DNA of 64,000 nt, taken from Pedobacter sp. MC2016-24 (GTDB lineage: Bacteria; Bacteroidota; Bacteroidia; Sphingobacteriales; Sphingobacteriaceae). This document shows positions 1-7,027 of this stretch, in pieces. Location: assembly GCF_015223055.1 (NCBI RefSeq), contig NZ_JADFBX010000018.1, forward strand, positions 57,328 through 121,327. Direction: 5' to 3'. The notes under the pieces are model-generated. The model ran no database searches and had not been told where the DNA came from. It saw only the letters and a program-made list of their open reading frames with translations. How positions within the stretch are numbered: the first letter of the stretch is position 1; each line of letters starts with the position of its first letter. A program made the position numbers and the translations under genes.

Positions 1-2
1 AT

Positions 3-455
3 GATGCCAATGCCTCGTTCCGCTTTTTTAAAGACCGGGTGATTTTAAATGCAGGTATTGTGGACAGGAACAGTACCAATGACCTTGCGCTGATTTCCTC
101 ATCCAATGTAGGCGGAGAAGTAGAGGTATTGGGCCTCATTAAGAAAGATGGAACATTGGTGGGCAAACTGGCCAATAAGCCACCGACCCAGCAGAGCTCA
201 TTTATTTTGGGTACAGCCCAAAGTACGAATGTGACTTCCTTCGGACTCATATACACGCAGCAGTTTGATACTTTCAGAGAGTTTGTTCAAAAGATTTCGG
301 GTAAATACCGCCGGGAAGAAAGAAAAAAACAGCTTGAACTTGAAAAGCTGGAGGAAGAAAAAAGAAAAGCAGAGGAAAAAAAGAAATCCCCTGCTTCAAA
401 AACTTCAGCTAATAAAGAAGCTGTATCTGATAAAAAGAAAGCTAAAAAGAAATAG
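3..455 (+). CDS. 3' end of an unidentified protein with Lys/Glu-rich tail (truncated by window edge)
   Basis: The reading frame is open from the first bases, so the gene begins before the window. A GTG at 39 could be read as a start, but the residues before it (DANASFRFFKDR) continue smoothly, so I treat it as internal. The visible part is mostly alternating hydrophobic and polar residues, as in a beta-rich fold (ILNAGIVDRN, GGEVEVLGLI), followed from about residue 105 by a highly charged tail of K, E and A typical of a disordered or coiled C-terminus. I do not recognise the family. AsmA/TamB-like envelope proteins can end in comparable beta-repeat segments, and an Lpt-type permease lies 1.3 kb away, but this is only a guess. 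It converges with ribBA, with 4 bp between the stop codons. Confidence 0.6.
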   Translation, partial: DANASFRFFKDRVILNAGIVDRNSTNDLALISSSNVGGEVEVLGLIKKDGTLVGKLANKPPTQQSSFILGTAQSTNVTSFGLIYTQQFDTFREFVQKISGKYRREERKKQLELEKLEEEKRKAEEKKKSPASKTSANKEAVSDKKKAKKK

Positions 456-459
456 CCCC

Positions 460-1671
460 TTAACCTTTCATAATTTGATGACCCATTTTATCACGTTTGG
501 TACGCAGATAAAGCTCGTTATGCACATTGCTTTCAATTTCAATTGGAATGTTCTCTACGATCTCCAGACCATATCCAATTAAACCTGCCCGCTTGGTTGG
601 GTTATTTGACATCAGTTTCATTTTGGTTACGCCTTGTGCCCTGATAATTTGCGCACCTACACCATAATCACGCTCATCTCCTTTAAAACCTAATTTGATG
701 TTTGCTTCTACCGTGTCAAAACCGGCATCCTGTAAATTGTAGGAACGTAATTTATTAACCAGCCCGATTCCGCGACCTTCCTGGTTCATATACACCACAA
801 CGCCTTTACCAGCCTTATCAATCATTTCCATGGCTTTGTGCAATTGCGGGCCACAGTCGCAACGGCAGGATCCAAAAATATCCCCGGTTACGCAAGAGCT
901 GTGTACCCGAACCAATACCGGCTCATCTTCTGTCCACTCTCCTTTGCTAATGGCCAGGTGAGTTGCATTATTATCCAACTGTGTATAGGCCGTCATCTTA
1001 AAATCGCCCCACTGCGTTGGTAAGTTTACCGTTACTTCTTCTTTAATCAAAGTCTCCTTGCTCAATCTGTAAGCAATCAGGTCCCGGATGGAGATGATTT
1101 TCAACTGGTGACGTTCTGCAATTTTGATCAGATCAGGAAGCCTGGCCATTTCACCATCTTCTTTGAGGATTTCGACCAATACACCAGCAGGTTCCATACC
1201 GGCCAATTGGGCCAGGTCGACAGCTGCTTCGGTATGCCCTGCGCGTCTCAGTACGCCACCATCTTTAGCTCTTAAAGGAAAGATGTGTCCTGGGCGGCCA
1301 AGTTCAGCAGGATCAATTTTAGGATTGATTAAAGCTAGAATGGTTTTAGATCTGTCTGAAGCAGAAATTCCAGTGGTACAACCGTAACCCAGCAAATCTA
1401 CAGATACCGTAAAATTGGTTTCATATGCAGCAGTGTTCTTGCCTACCATAGATTCCAGTCCAAGTTCATCGCAACGCTGCTCTGTTAAGGGCGCGCAGAT
1501 CAGCCCCCGGCCATAAGTAGCCATAAAATTGATGACTTCGGGAGTCGCATTTGCAGCAGCTGTTAAAAAATCACCTTCATTTTCCCTGTCTTCATCGTCT
1601 ACTACAATGATTACTTTTCCGGCTTTTATATCTGCAATAGCATCTTCTATTGCATCGAGTTTAATTTCCAT
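460..1671 (-). CDS. ribBA: bifunctional 3,4-dihydroxy-2-butanone-4-phosphate synthase / GTP cyclohydrolase II
   Basis: Makes the two precursors of riboflavin: the N-terminal half (about 1-200) converts ribulose 5-phosphate to dihydroxybutanone phosphate, and the C-terminal half (about 205-400) opens GTP. The first half shows the acidic DDEDRENEGDF loop near residue 25 and the GRPGHIFPL segment. The second half shows RVHSSCVTGDIFGSCRCDCG, with the three zinc cysteines, and NQEGRGIGL. At 403 residues it has the normal length of the fused enzyme. The ATG start gives a canonical N-terminus (MEIKLDAIEDAI). It is monocistronic, with its own promoter upstream. The 124-bp leader is too short and featureless for an FMN riboswitch. 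Riboflavin supply fits the flavin-dependent genes near 57-59 kb, but that link is only thematic. Confidence 0.97.
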   Translation of the reverse strand: MEIKLDAIEDAIADIKAGKVIIVVDDEDRENEGDFLTAAANATPEVINFMATYGRGLICAPLTEQRCDELGLESMVGKNTAAYETNFTVSVDLLGYGCTTGISASDRSKTILALINPKIDPAELGRPGHIFPLRAKDGGVLRRAGHTEAAVDLAQLAGMEPAGVLVEILKEDGEMARLPDLIKIAERHQLKIISIRDLIAYRLSKETLIKEEVTVNLPTQWGDFKMTAYTQLDNNATHLAISKGEWTEDEPVLVRVHSSCVTGDIFGSCRCDCGPQLHKAMEMIDKAGKGVVVYMNQEGRGIGLVNKLRSYNLQDAGFDTVEANIKLGFKGDERDYGVGAQIIRAQGVTKMKLMSNNPTKRAGLIGYGLEIVENIPIEIESNVHNELYLRTKRDKMGHQIMKG

Positions 1672-1736
1672 TTTTCAAGTATATCAACCTTCAGATATCT
1701 GGATTAAGTATCCGAAAATTCATTAAAATTATAATA

Positions 1737-1765
1737 CAAAGTTACACCATAAAAGGCAATTTCAA
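1737..1765 (-). promoter_or_regulatory. putative Bacteroidota-type promoter of ribBA
   Basis: Read on the minus strand there is a TTG (-33 type), an 18-bp spacer, then TAACTTTG, a perfect match to the Bacteroidota -7 consensus TAnnTTTG. The -7 box lies 65 bp before the ribBA ATG. No other strong match is seen in this intergenic stretch. Confidence 0.5.
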
Positions 1766-1795
1766 GTTCAGAAATATCATAAATAAGTAAGGATA

Positions 1796-3229
1796 CTATT
1801 GAAGGGGTTTCTTTAATTTCAGCTTTTTAAGCAGCACATCAAACAACTGTTTAAAGTAATTAATATCAAACAGGGCTGAATCTACAGTAGCTTTATAAGT
1901 TAAAAAAGCACCCAAAGGCGATAAAACGATGATGGCCATCCACATCCCAAAGAAGGAGGTTAAGGAGCCTTGCGTTGCCGATTTCTCTGAAACGGTGGCT
2001 ATAATGTGGTACATCAGGAAAAATACGATAGCCATGACCACCGGTAAACCAAGCCCTCCTTTTCTGATGATTGCCCCTAAAGGTGCACCGATAAAAAACA
2101 ACAACAAGCAGGAAGCGGCCAGTGTAAATTTCTTATAATATTCATTCTGGACTTTAATGATGTTCTTTTTACGGTCTTCGTGGTCCGAAATCTTGGCCGA
2201 AGTGGTTTGCATGATTGAATTGGCCTGCTCCAGTGCATTTTGAATTACGGCCAGTCGCTCTGGCTTTTTGACTTCAGTCAGCACAGCACCTTTGATCACT
2301 TTAGCAGGGACCTTTTCTTTGGTATATCCCTTGGTATAATTGCTCTGTTTGTAATAACTGCCAATACTGATTCCGGAAAATTTATTGATGCTATCCAGTT
2401 CCTTGGTTAGCGAGTCCTTTTTCTTTGTCAGGCCTTTCAGATTCAGCATTTGGGTATTGCCCCTAAAGCCCTGTTCGTCGGTCCGGTTCATCTTAAAGCT
2501 TCCGATATCAAATTTTTGATCTGTCTCTTTAAAACGCATCCGGATCAATTCCTGTCTTGGGTTGTAGGCTGCATTTTTCCCGCTAGATTCCTCATAACGA
2601 ACCCCATCGGTAAGTTTCAAAACCAGATAATCGTTGTTGCGGACCATTTTGCCTTCTTTGGCCAGGATTATTTTTGCGATGTTATTATTGGCGGTATGGT
2701 CATAAATCATGACATTATCCAACCGGCCATCTTCATATTTTTTATCAACACGAATTGAATATCCGGGTATACTATTGTTAAATACGCCCTCTTTAATCAA
2801 AAAGGAAAGTTTTTTATTCCGGATATCCCACAACAGGGAACCAAATTTCAGATTGGCCTTGGGTAACATGTAATCTGAAAAAATAAATGAGCCTATGGCA
2901 AGAAATATAATCAAAACCATCAGGGGCATCATGGCTTTCTGTAGCGATACCCCAGCAGATTTGATCGCCACCAATTCGTAATTTTCACCAAGTGTTCCAA
3001 AAGTCATGATGGAGGACAGCAAAATAGACAATGGCAAGGCCATGGATACATTTGCCGCTGAGGCATAATACATTAGCTCCAGAATAACGTACCATTCAAA
3101 GCCTTTTCCAATCAAATCGTCAACGTATTTGAATAAAAAAAGCATCAATAGAATGAACATCACAATAAAAAAAGTGACGAAGAATGGCTTTATAAATGCT
3201 TTGACAAGAAGTAAATGAATCTTTTTCAA
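1796..3229 (-). CDS. LptF/LptG family permease (YjgP/YjgQ)
   Basis: Inner-membrane permease subunit of the lipopolysaccharide export ABC transporter, which extracts LPS from the inner membrane and passes it to the periplasmic bridge. The layout is typical: N-terminal membrane segments (about 12-32, 60-80, 100-120), a large periplasmic domain (about 130-370) and three C-terminal membrane segments (TLAASCLLLFFIGAPLG, LPVVMAIVFFLMYHI, GMWMAIIVLSPLGAFL). At 477 residues it is longer than the E. coli proteins because of the extended periplasmic part, which is common in Bacteroidota. The start is TTG, and no ATG in this frame would keep the first membrane helix intact. It lies 30 bp downstream of the START-like gene and may be co-transcribed. 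LptF versus LptG cannot be decided here. Confidence 0.9.
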   Translation of the reverse strand: MKKIHLLLVKAFIKPFFVTFFIVMFILLMLFLFKYVDDLIGKGFEWYVILELMYYASAANVSMALPLSILLSSIMTFGTLGENYELVAIKSAGVSLQKAMMPLMVLIIFLAIGSFIFSDYMLPKANLKFGSLLWDIRNKKLSFLIKEGVFNNSIPGYSIRVDKKYEDGRLDNVMIYDHTANNNIAKIILAKEGKMVRNNDYLVLKLTDGVRYEESSGKNAAYNPRQELIRMRFKETDQKFDIGSFKMNRTDEQGFRGNTQMLNLKGLTKKKDSLTKELDSINKFSGISIGSYYKQSNYTKGYTKEKVPAKVIKGAVLTEVKKPERLAVIQNALEQANSIMQTTSAKISDHEDRKKNIIKVQNEYYKKFTLAASCLLLFFIGAPLGAIIRKGGLGLPVVMAIVFFLMYHIIATVSEKSATQGSLTSFFGMWMAIIVLSPLGAFLTYKATVDSALFDINYFKQLFDVLLKKLKLKKPLQ

Positions 3230-3259
3230 TATACAAATGTAGGCAAAGCCAATGAAAAT

Positions 3260-3640
3260 TTAAGCACCAAGTACGCTATGGAGATAGTTGATCTGGTTAT
3301 CCCATATTAAAGTTCGCTCACCCAGGGTATCATCAGTTGCAAAATCTGTAATAGACAAAGCGACATCATTGGTCAGCTCGTCCTGTACAATTTCCATTTC
3401 AAAATAACAATGGGGCTCATCGTCTACCCACTTAAACTTTACCAACTTATTTTCTTTTACACTCAGCAATTTGGCTTTCTGAACCTCATCATCCCAGGTG
3501 AAAGTATATACCTGATCGCGAAAAACAACGTCATCCGCAAACCATTGTGATAAGCCATTTGGCTCACTAATGAAACTAAATAAAATACGTGGAGACGATC
3601 TCAATTCATATTCTAATGTAAACTTTTTCTTTTCTGACAT
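3260..3640 (-). CDS. START-like domain protein (SRPBCC/AHSA1-type fold)
   Basis: A small cytosolic protein of 126 residues with the pattern of a helix-grip START/AHSA1 fold: an early strand (KKFTLEYELRSSPRILFSFI), the motif GLSQWFADDV, where a W-F pair lines the cavity, strands rich in aromatic residues (YTFTWDDE, KFKWVDDEP, CYFEMEIV) and a long C-terminal helix (LGERTLIWDNQINYLHSVLGA). Homologous proteins are annotated in Bacteroidota as START-like domain proteins; their ligand is unknown. Its position just upstream of the LPS-export permease hints at a lipid-related role, but the sequence does not prove it. ATG start. No signal peptide. Confidence 0.85.
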   Translation of the reverse strand: MSEKKKFTLEYELRSSPRILFSFISEPNGLSQWFADDVVFRDQVYTFTWDDEVQKAKLLSVKENKLVKFKWVDDEPHCYFEMEIVQDELTNDVALSITDFATDDTLGERTLIWDNQINYLHSVLGA

Positions 3641-4037
3641 CGTTAAACGCTTATACCCTAAAAAAATTTTTGGACTATTATTAAATATCTATTTCTAAAG
3701 AAAAGTAAATTATTCTATATTTGCAACTCTTTGAAAAAAAGGGCATCAAATTGACTGGAAAATATTCATTTACAGCATTTTAAACAGCACGAGCTTTTAC
3801 AACAAAACATCGATTTTCAGGTGTTTTATTCCAGCTCGGATACCTATAGCTTTAATGTGAATTTGAACACAGGTATAGCAGGCATCTTAGACGTTAAATG
3901 TCAGCTGACTTTCCTGATCACAAAAACAGTAGGGTATGTAAAACAATCCACCAATTAATAACTGCTTAATTATCAATACAGAATTATAATTAACCAGCTT
4001 ATTGTATTTTTTTTTCTTTTTTTCAGATCTATTCTCC
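3641..4037. other. intergenic region upstream of the tRNA, no gene recognised
   Basis: About 400 bp of AT-rich DNA without a credible reading frame. It contains one extra perfect -7 type box on the plus strand (TATATTTG, 3716-3723) without a convincing -33 partner at the right distance. It probably holds the promoter of the leftward START-like gene and, rightward, a longer leader for the tRNA transcript. I see no RNA structure or repeat that I can name. Confidence 0.4.
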
Positions 4038-4045
4038 TATATTTG
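4038..4045 (+). promoter_or_regulatory. putative -7 promoter box of the tRNA-Met gene
   Basis: TATATTTG matches TAnnTTTG exactly and lies 46 bp before the mature tRNA 5' end. A T-rich tract precedes it, but there is no TTG at the usual 19-21 bp spacing. It stays outside the inserted element, so integration would not change expression of the tRNA. Confidence 0.45.
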
Positions 4046-4091
4046 CAGCTCTTAAAAAAATCACTACCATCATCAAGTGATTCAAAAGCCC

Positions 4092-4165
4092 GGCGGGGTA
4101 GCTCAGATGGTTAGAGCGCAGGATTCATAACCCTGAGGTCGGCAGTTCGATCCTGCTCCCCGCTA
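4092..4165 (+). tRNA. tRNA-Met (anticodon CAT)
   Basis: A 74-nt cloverleaf: acceptor arm GGCGGGG/CCCCGCT with discriminator A, D-arm GCTCAGATGGTTAGAGC, anticodon loop TTCATAA, and T-arm GGCAG/CTGCT with loop TTCGATC. CCA is not encoded. The anticodon CAT reads AUG; an Ile2 tRNA with modified C34 cannot be excluded by sequence alone, and initiator features (C1:A72 mismatch, three G:C pairs in the anticodon stem) are absent. The anticodon stem has an A-C opposition at 31-39. The 3' half is the integration target of the adjacent mobile element and, after integration, is supplied by the element's own attachment site. Confidence 0.93.
4124..4165 (+). repeat. attL: left copy of the 42-bp attachment repeat
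   Basis: Runs from the anticodon loop to the end of the tRNA gene and is repeated at 29799-29840 with a single difference (C at 4152, T at 29827). Both variants fall in the T-loop and would leave the tRNA folded. The crossover should lie inside this repeat. Confidence 0.92.
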
Positions 4166-4176
4166 CACTGAAAATC

Positions 4177-4211
4177 AGCCCTTTAGCCACAAAAAGCTAA
4201 AGGGCTTTTTG
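4177..4211 (+). terminator. intrinsic terminator supplied by the element to the tRNA gene
   Basis: A perfect 11-bp stem (AGCCCTTTAGC / GCTAAAGGGCT) with an 8-nt loop, followed by TTTTTG, begins 11 bp after the tRNA. It lies inside the element, so the host tRNA now ends on element DNA. The chromosome's own terminator was displaced to 29848. Confidence 0.85.
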
Positions 4212-4216
4212 TTTTT

Positions 4217-4236
4217 GGTACAACATAGGTACAACA
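4217..4236 (+). repeat. left copy of a 20-bp direct repeat, candidate integrase arm site
   Basis: GGTACAACATAGGTACAACA, itself two copies of GGTACAACA with an 11-bp period. An identical 20-bp copy in the same orientation lies inside the right end (29664-29683). Their positions, 51 bp and 115 bp inside the two att cores, fit arm-type sites bound by the N-terminal domain of a tyrosine integrase. Confidence 0.6.
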
Positions 4237-4347
4237 ACGCAGGGCTTGCAACGGCATTCAACGCCTGCCTAATCACAGCAAACAGATAAAAATCAGAAAT
4301 ATATTCACCGCCATAAAATATTATAATTTGATTTTTTATCTTCGTTT

Positions 4348-4635
4348 ATGAGTTCAAAACCTGACATCAAGTGGATTTGCTTTGAAGACGAAGCCTATTA
4401 TTGCATGATTGAGGATATCGTCACTCGTCTGGATAAACAAAAGAATATTCCAAAAGAAGAGAAATGGATTAATCAGGATGATGCACTGGAATTACTTGAT
4501 ATAAGCAAATCCACATTACAGCGATTACGGGACAACGGTAAAATATCTTTCTCCAAAACTTCCAGTAAAAAAATCATGTACGATAAAAAATCTTTGCTCG
4601 ATTACCTAGATAAAAATACTCGTAAAACTTTTTGA
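4348..4635 (+). CDS. helix-turn-helix protein, excisionase-like (HTH_17 type)
   Basis: A DNA-binding protein of 95 residues. The C-terminal half carries the typical excisionase-like winged helix seen in Bacteroidota mobile elements: WINQDDALELLDISKSTLQR (about 46-65), then LRDNGKISFSKTSSKKIMYD, the wing with the usual I-x-F/Y-x-K pattern, and a last helix ending YLDKN. The N-terminal 40 residues are family-specific. Its place directly inside attL, pointing inward, makes it the best candidate for the recombination directionality factor that works with the integrase at the other end; a role as a local regulator is equally possible. ATG start. The next gene begins 1 bp after its stop, so the two form an operon. 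Confidence 0.75.
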   Translation: MSSKPDIKWICFEDEAYYCMIEDIVTRLDKQKNIPKEEKWINQDDALELLDISKSTLQRLRDNGKISFSKTSSKKIMYDKKSLLDYLDKNTRKTF

Positions 4636-4636
4636 T

Positions 4637-4948
4637 ATGACTAAAGAAGAAGAAAAACAGTATAATGAGGCATTTAACCTCGGATATCGCATTGCAGAAA
4701 ATCATCCAGAGATTGAGGAATTAATTACTAAAGCCAATGGCGATAGCCCTATATTTGACGGATTACGTGATGGACAGCAACAATATATCTATGATCTTGA
4801 TCGTGACAAAGAACTGGACAGCGAAAGATCGAAAGAACAAGAGAAACTAGATAAAAAAACAAACCGTCTGACCTGGCTAAATGATGATCGTCTAAAAGGC
4901 AGGGACATTGCCCCTTCAAAGGATAAAGATATAGAGCCAGAAATCTAA
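4637..4948 (+). CDS. hypothetical charged protein, co-transcribed with the HTH gene
   Basis: 103 residues, very rich in D, E and K, with no hydrophobic segment. The first 50 residues can form a compact helical domain (EEEKQYNEAFNLGYRIAENH, ITKANGDSPIFDGLRDGQQQ); the rest (from about 65) is charged and probably disordered. Small acidic partners of this kind commonly follow the HTH gene in Bacteroidota integrative elements, but I know of no function. It starts 1 bp after the upstream stop codon. It converges with the next gene; the two stop codons are 9 bp apart, with no clear terminator hairpin between them. Confidence 0.65.
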   Translation: MTKEEEKQYNEAFNLGYRIAENHPEIEELITKANGDSPIFDGLRDGQQQYIYDLDRDKELDSERSKEQEKLDKKTNRLTWLNDDRLKGRDIAPSKDKDIEPEI

Positions 4949-4957
4949 GATGCTTTT

Positions 4958-6145
4958 TTACCCCCAAATTAATGGGAGTGTTACATTAATTTTCCAGCCA
5001 CTATATTCTTTGCTTAACTTAATTGTATATAAGCGATAACGAGTATGGGGTGGTCTTCCGTCGTCTTTATAATTAGGTGCGACTTTAGTTTCAGAGATCA
5101 CTTTGCCATATTCTAACCATCTCTGTTTTATTTCATCATGATCAATTTCAGCGTCTCTAATTACACTAGTTTCAGGAATCTCATTTCCAGCACGCCAACT
5201 GGCGAGTAAAAAATCCAAAAACTGAGATTCTATCGTAGTCGGCTGCTTGAATTTTACGATTTGATTGTGTATAGCGAGCATCATTGAAAATGAATCTATA
5301 TACTCTACAAAATATACTCTACAAGAAGCCTCTTTTATACCCGCAGAAACATCCCACACATGAATATCTTCTATTCTATTTGTCCACAGATAACCGCATA
5401 AAAGTTCTAGGTATCCATTAATACCAAAATATCCATTAAATAAATTAGATGCCTTCTCATAGTCTTTACCAGATATAAGGGTATAGAACTCTTCAATTAC
5501 ATTGATAATATCAGCGGATGATTGCAAATAAATCTCTTTTTGATTTAATGCAACAGTCGCCACCGTACCGCTATCTTGATTGTGAGCACTATTATCCAAG
5601 GAATAACCATTTAAATTATCATCATATTTTTTTGAGGGTGAGTTAAGTATTAACCTCTCAGTGAAGATTGAATTCATGTCTGCATCATAAATCTCCAATA
5701 CATGTTTATTTTTTTTAAATAAATAATCAAAGTGTTTTTCAACAAAAAATTGGTATAAAATCCTAGCCTCTAAGTCATTATTAACTACAAGATCTTTTGC
5801 ATTATCTGGAATGTTAAAGCTTATTAAATTAAAAGCTTTAATCATCAATTCAGAATTCTCATCTAGACATTCATCCTTATATGAACCATTTTTGTTTTTA
5901 GGTTTTCTATGGGCTGATAACCTATTAGCCCAGTATTGAGAATTTGTAGGTGCCTTATCGCCAAACACCCAGTTCATTAAAGATATTTGCTTTGATGATG
6001 TCAAATCAACTATATCTTCATCCCAATTCTTATGACTGGTCTCGGAGATTGATTTCCGCTGTTCCAGAGTCAACTTTTTTCGAGCTTCTTTTAAAACCAG
6101 ATTATATAAAACTTCAAATGTCTCACTGTAAATACTAAGCGCCAT
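4958..6145 (-). CDS. unknown protein with NTF2/SnoaL-like C-terminal part
   Basis: 395 residues, soluble, no signal peptide. Residues 1-200 are helical and hydrophilic with no motif I recognise. From about residue 215 the pattern IINVIEEFYTLISGKDYEKA followed by SNLFNGYF resembles the first helices of an NTF2/SnoaL-like domain. The end (YRLYTIKLSKEYSGWKINVT) gives the last strands such a domain needs. Cone-shaped NTF2-like domains serve as binding pockets or dimerisation units, so no activity can be assigned. The gene stands alone and opposite to the transfer operon, in the left cargo position of the element, where fitness or defence genes are often found. ATG start. Confidence 0.6.
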   Translation of the reverse strand: MALSIYSETFEVLYNLVLKEARKKLTLEQRKSISETSHKNWDEDIVDLTSSKQISLMNWVFGDKAPTNSQYWANRLSAHRKPKNKNGSYKDECLDENSELMIKAFNLISFNIPDNAKDLVVNNDLEARILYQFFVEKHFDYLFKKNKHVLEIYDADMNSIFTERLILNSPSKKYDDNLNGYSLDNSAHNQDSGTVATVALNQKEIYLQSSADIINVIEEFYTLISGKDYEKASNLFNGYFGINGYLELLCGYLWTNRIEDIHVWDVSAGIKEASCRVYFVEYIDSFSMMLAIHNQIVKFKQPTTIESQFLDFLLASWRAGNEIPETSVIRDAEIDHDEIKQRWLEYGKVISETKVAPNYKDDGRPPHTRYRLYTIKLSKEYSGWKINVTLPLIWG

Positions 6146-6271
6146 ACATGTCTGAAAATAGGAGTGATAAAGCTAAAAATTCATTCATCTATATCAAAAT
6201 ATTAATATGAGCATCATATGAGCCTATTATTAATAATGATTCAAATCATCTTATAGACATTTGGATAAGGT

Positions 6272-6589
6272 TTAAGGATGTGAGGGTTTATTTCCAAAAT
6301 CTCCTAACATTTTTTTACCTATTTCAATAATTGACATCTTATCATCATAAAAATGTTTAGTAAGTTTTTTAATCATATATCCACTACGTGGACTTCTAGA
6401 GTTTGCATCCATATGATGAAATACAGTATTACCGATTTCATTAGTGAATTCGGCCAAGATGCTGATATACATTTTCGCCCTTTCTTGACCGTATTCACTA
6501 ATAAAACGATCAATGTTTTTTTCGTTCAGCGGTTCACTAAATTCATTCATAAGTCGTCCATCTTCCGTGTAATTTTTAAAGACTGGCAT
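6272..6589 (-). CDS. hypothetical protein, 105 aa
   Basis: A small soluble protein without recognised domain. It is mostly helical (NEKNIDRFISEYGQERAKMY, ISILAEFTNEIGNTVFHHMD, YMIKKLTKHFYDDKM), with a short proline-containing end. It lies 126 bp upstream of the start of the larger leftward gene and could be the first gene of the same transcript. Codon use is AT-rich like its neighbours. The frame on the other strand over the same bases is less protein-like. No signal peptide or metal motif. Function unknown. Confidence 0.55.
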   Translation of the reverse strand: MPVFKNYTEDGRLMNEFSEPLNEKNIDRFISEYGQERAKMYISILAEFTNEIGNTVFHHMDANSRSPRSGYMIKKLTKHFYDDKMSIIEIGKKMLGDFGNKPSHP

Positions 6590-6678
6590 ACGTGTTTACC
6601 TCCGAAACGATTTGATAATAAATGTGAAATAGACATAACGCATGAGCTTAGCACAGTCAAGAAAGAAATAATAATACT

Positions 6679-6786
6679 ATGAAAACAAACGGATTTACGC
6701 CGAACCCGAAACGTCAGGCAGCAGATACCGAAGTGCAGAACAGTCGGCTAACCACTAATTTTTTTAATCATGAGTTTTTCAAATGA
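6679..6786 (+). CDS. possible small protein of 35 aa overlapping the next gene
   Basis: An ATG at 6679 opens a short frame (MKTNGFTPNPKRQAADTEVQ and 15 more residues) that ends inside the following gene and overlaps it by 17 bp. Overlap of this kind suggests translational coupling, and the N-terminus looks like genuine coding sequence rather than random AT-rich DNA. No domain. It may be only a leader peptide. Confidence 0.3.
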   Translation: MKTNGFTPNPKRQAADTEVQNSRLTTNFFNHEFFK

Positions 6787-6961
6787 TCAGAAAAAAATCC
6801 TTTCGAGCAATGGATACAAACAATCCAGCCAAGATGAAAACAAATACATCAATGGCGGACACTCCATTAAATCGGATGGTAACAAAACCACTTTTCAGAC
6901 AGGTGGTCACACTATCACCTATGGGATTTCAAACACGCTATTAGACAAGAAATCCAAGTAG
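6770..6961 (+). CDS. small hypothetical protein, 63 aa
   Basis: A polar, glycine- and asparagine-rich protein with two repeated beta-like units: GGHSIKSDGNKTTFQTGG followed by HTITYGISNT, where GGH(S/T)I occurs twice. No membrane segment. It stands at the head of the transfer gene block and is separated from the coupling-protein gene by a strong terminator, so it is expressed apart from that operon. Proteins of this size at this place are common in Bacteroidota mobilizable elements; the function is unknown. ATG start. Confidence 0.5.
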   Translation: MSFSNDQKKILSSNGYKQSSQDENKYINGGHSIKSDGNKTTFQTGGHTITYGISNTLLDKKSK

Positions 6962-6975
6962 CCAGTAAATTTTAC

Positions 6976-7007
6976 CCTTCCGCAGTTCAGACCTGCGGAA
7001 GGTTTTT
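6976..7007 (+). terminator. intrinsic terminator before the transfer operon
   Basis: Perfect 10-bp stem CCTTCCGCAG / CTGCGGAAGG with a 7-nt loop, followed by TTTTT. It ends 20 bp before the coupling-protein start, so that gene needs a promoter within or after the hairpin, or depends on read-through. Confidence 0.85.
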
Positions 7008-7027
7008 AAAACCTTCAAAACAAAGTT

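Noticed and set aside
265..582. Reading frame overlapping the end of the first gene and ribBA
   Set aside because: Its lysine-rich composition arises from the A-rich tail of the true gene read in another frame.
1672..1795. FMN riboswitch before ribBA
   Set aside because: The leader is short and AT-rich and lacks the paired conserved blocks of the RFN element; an ordinary promoter explains the region.
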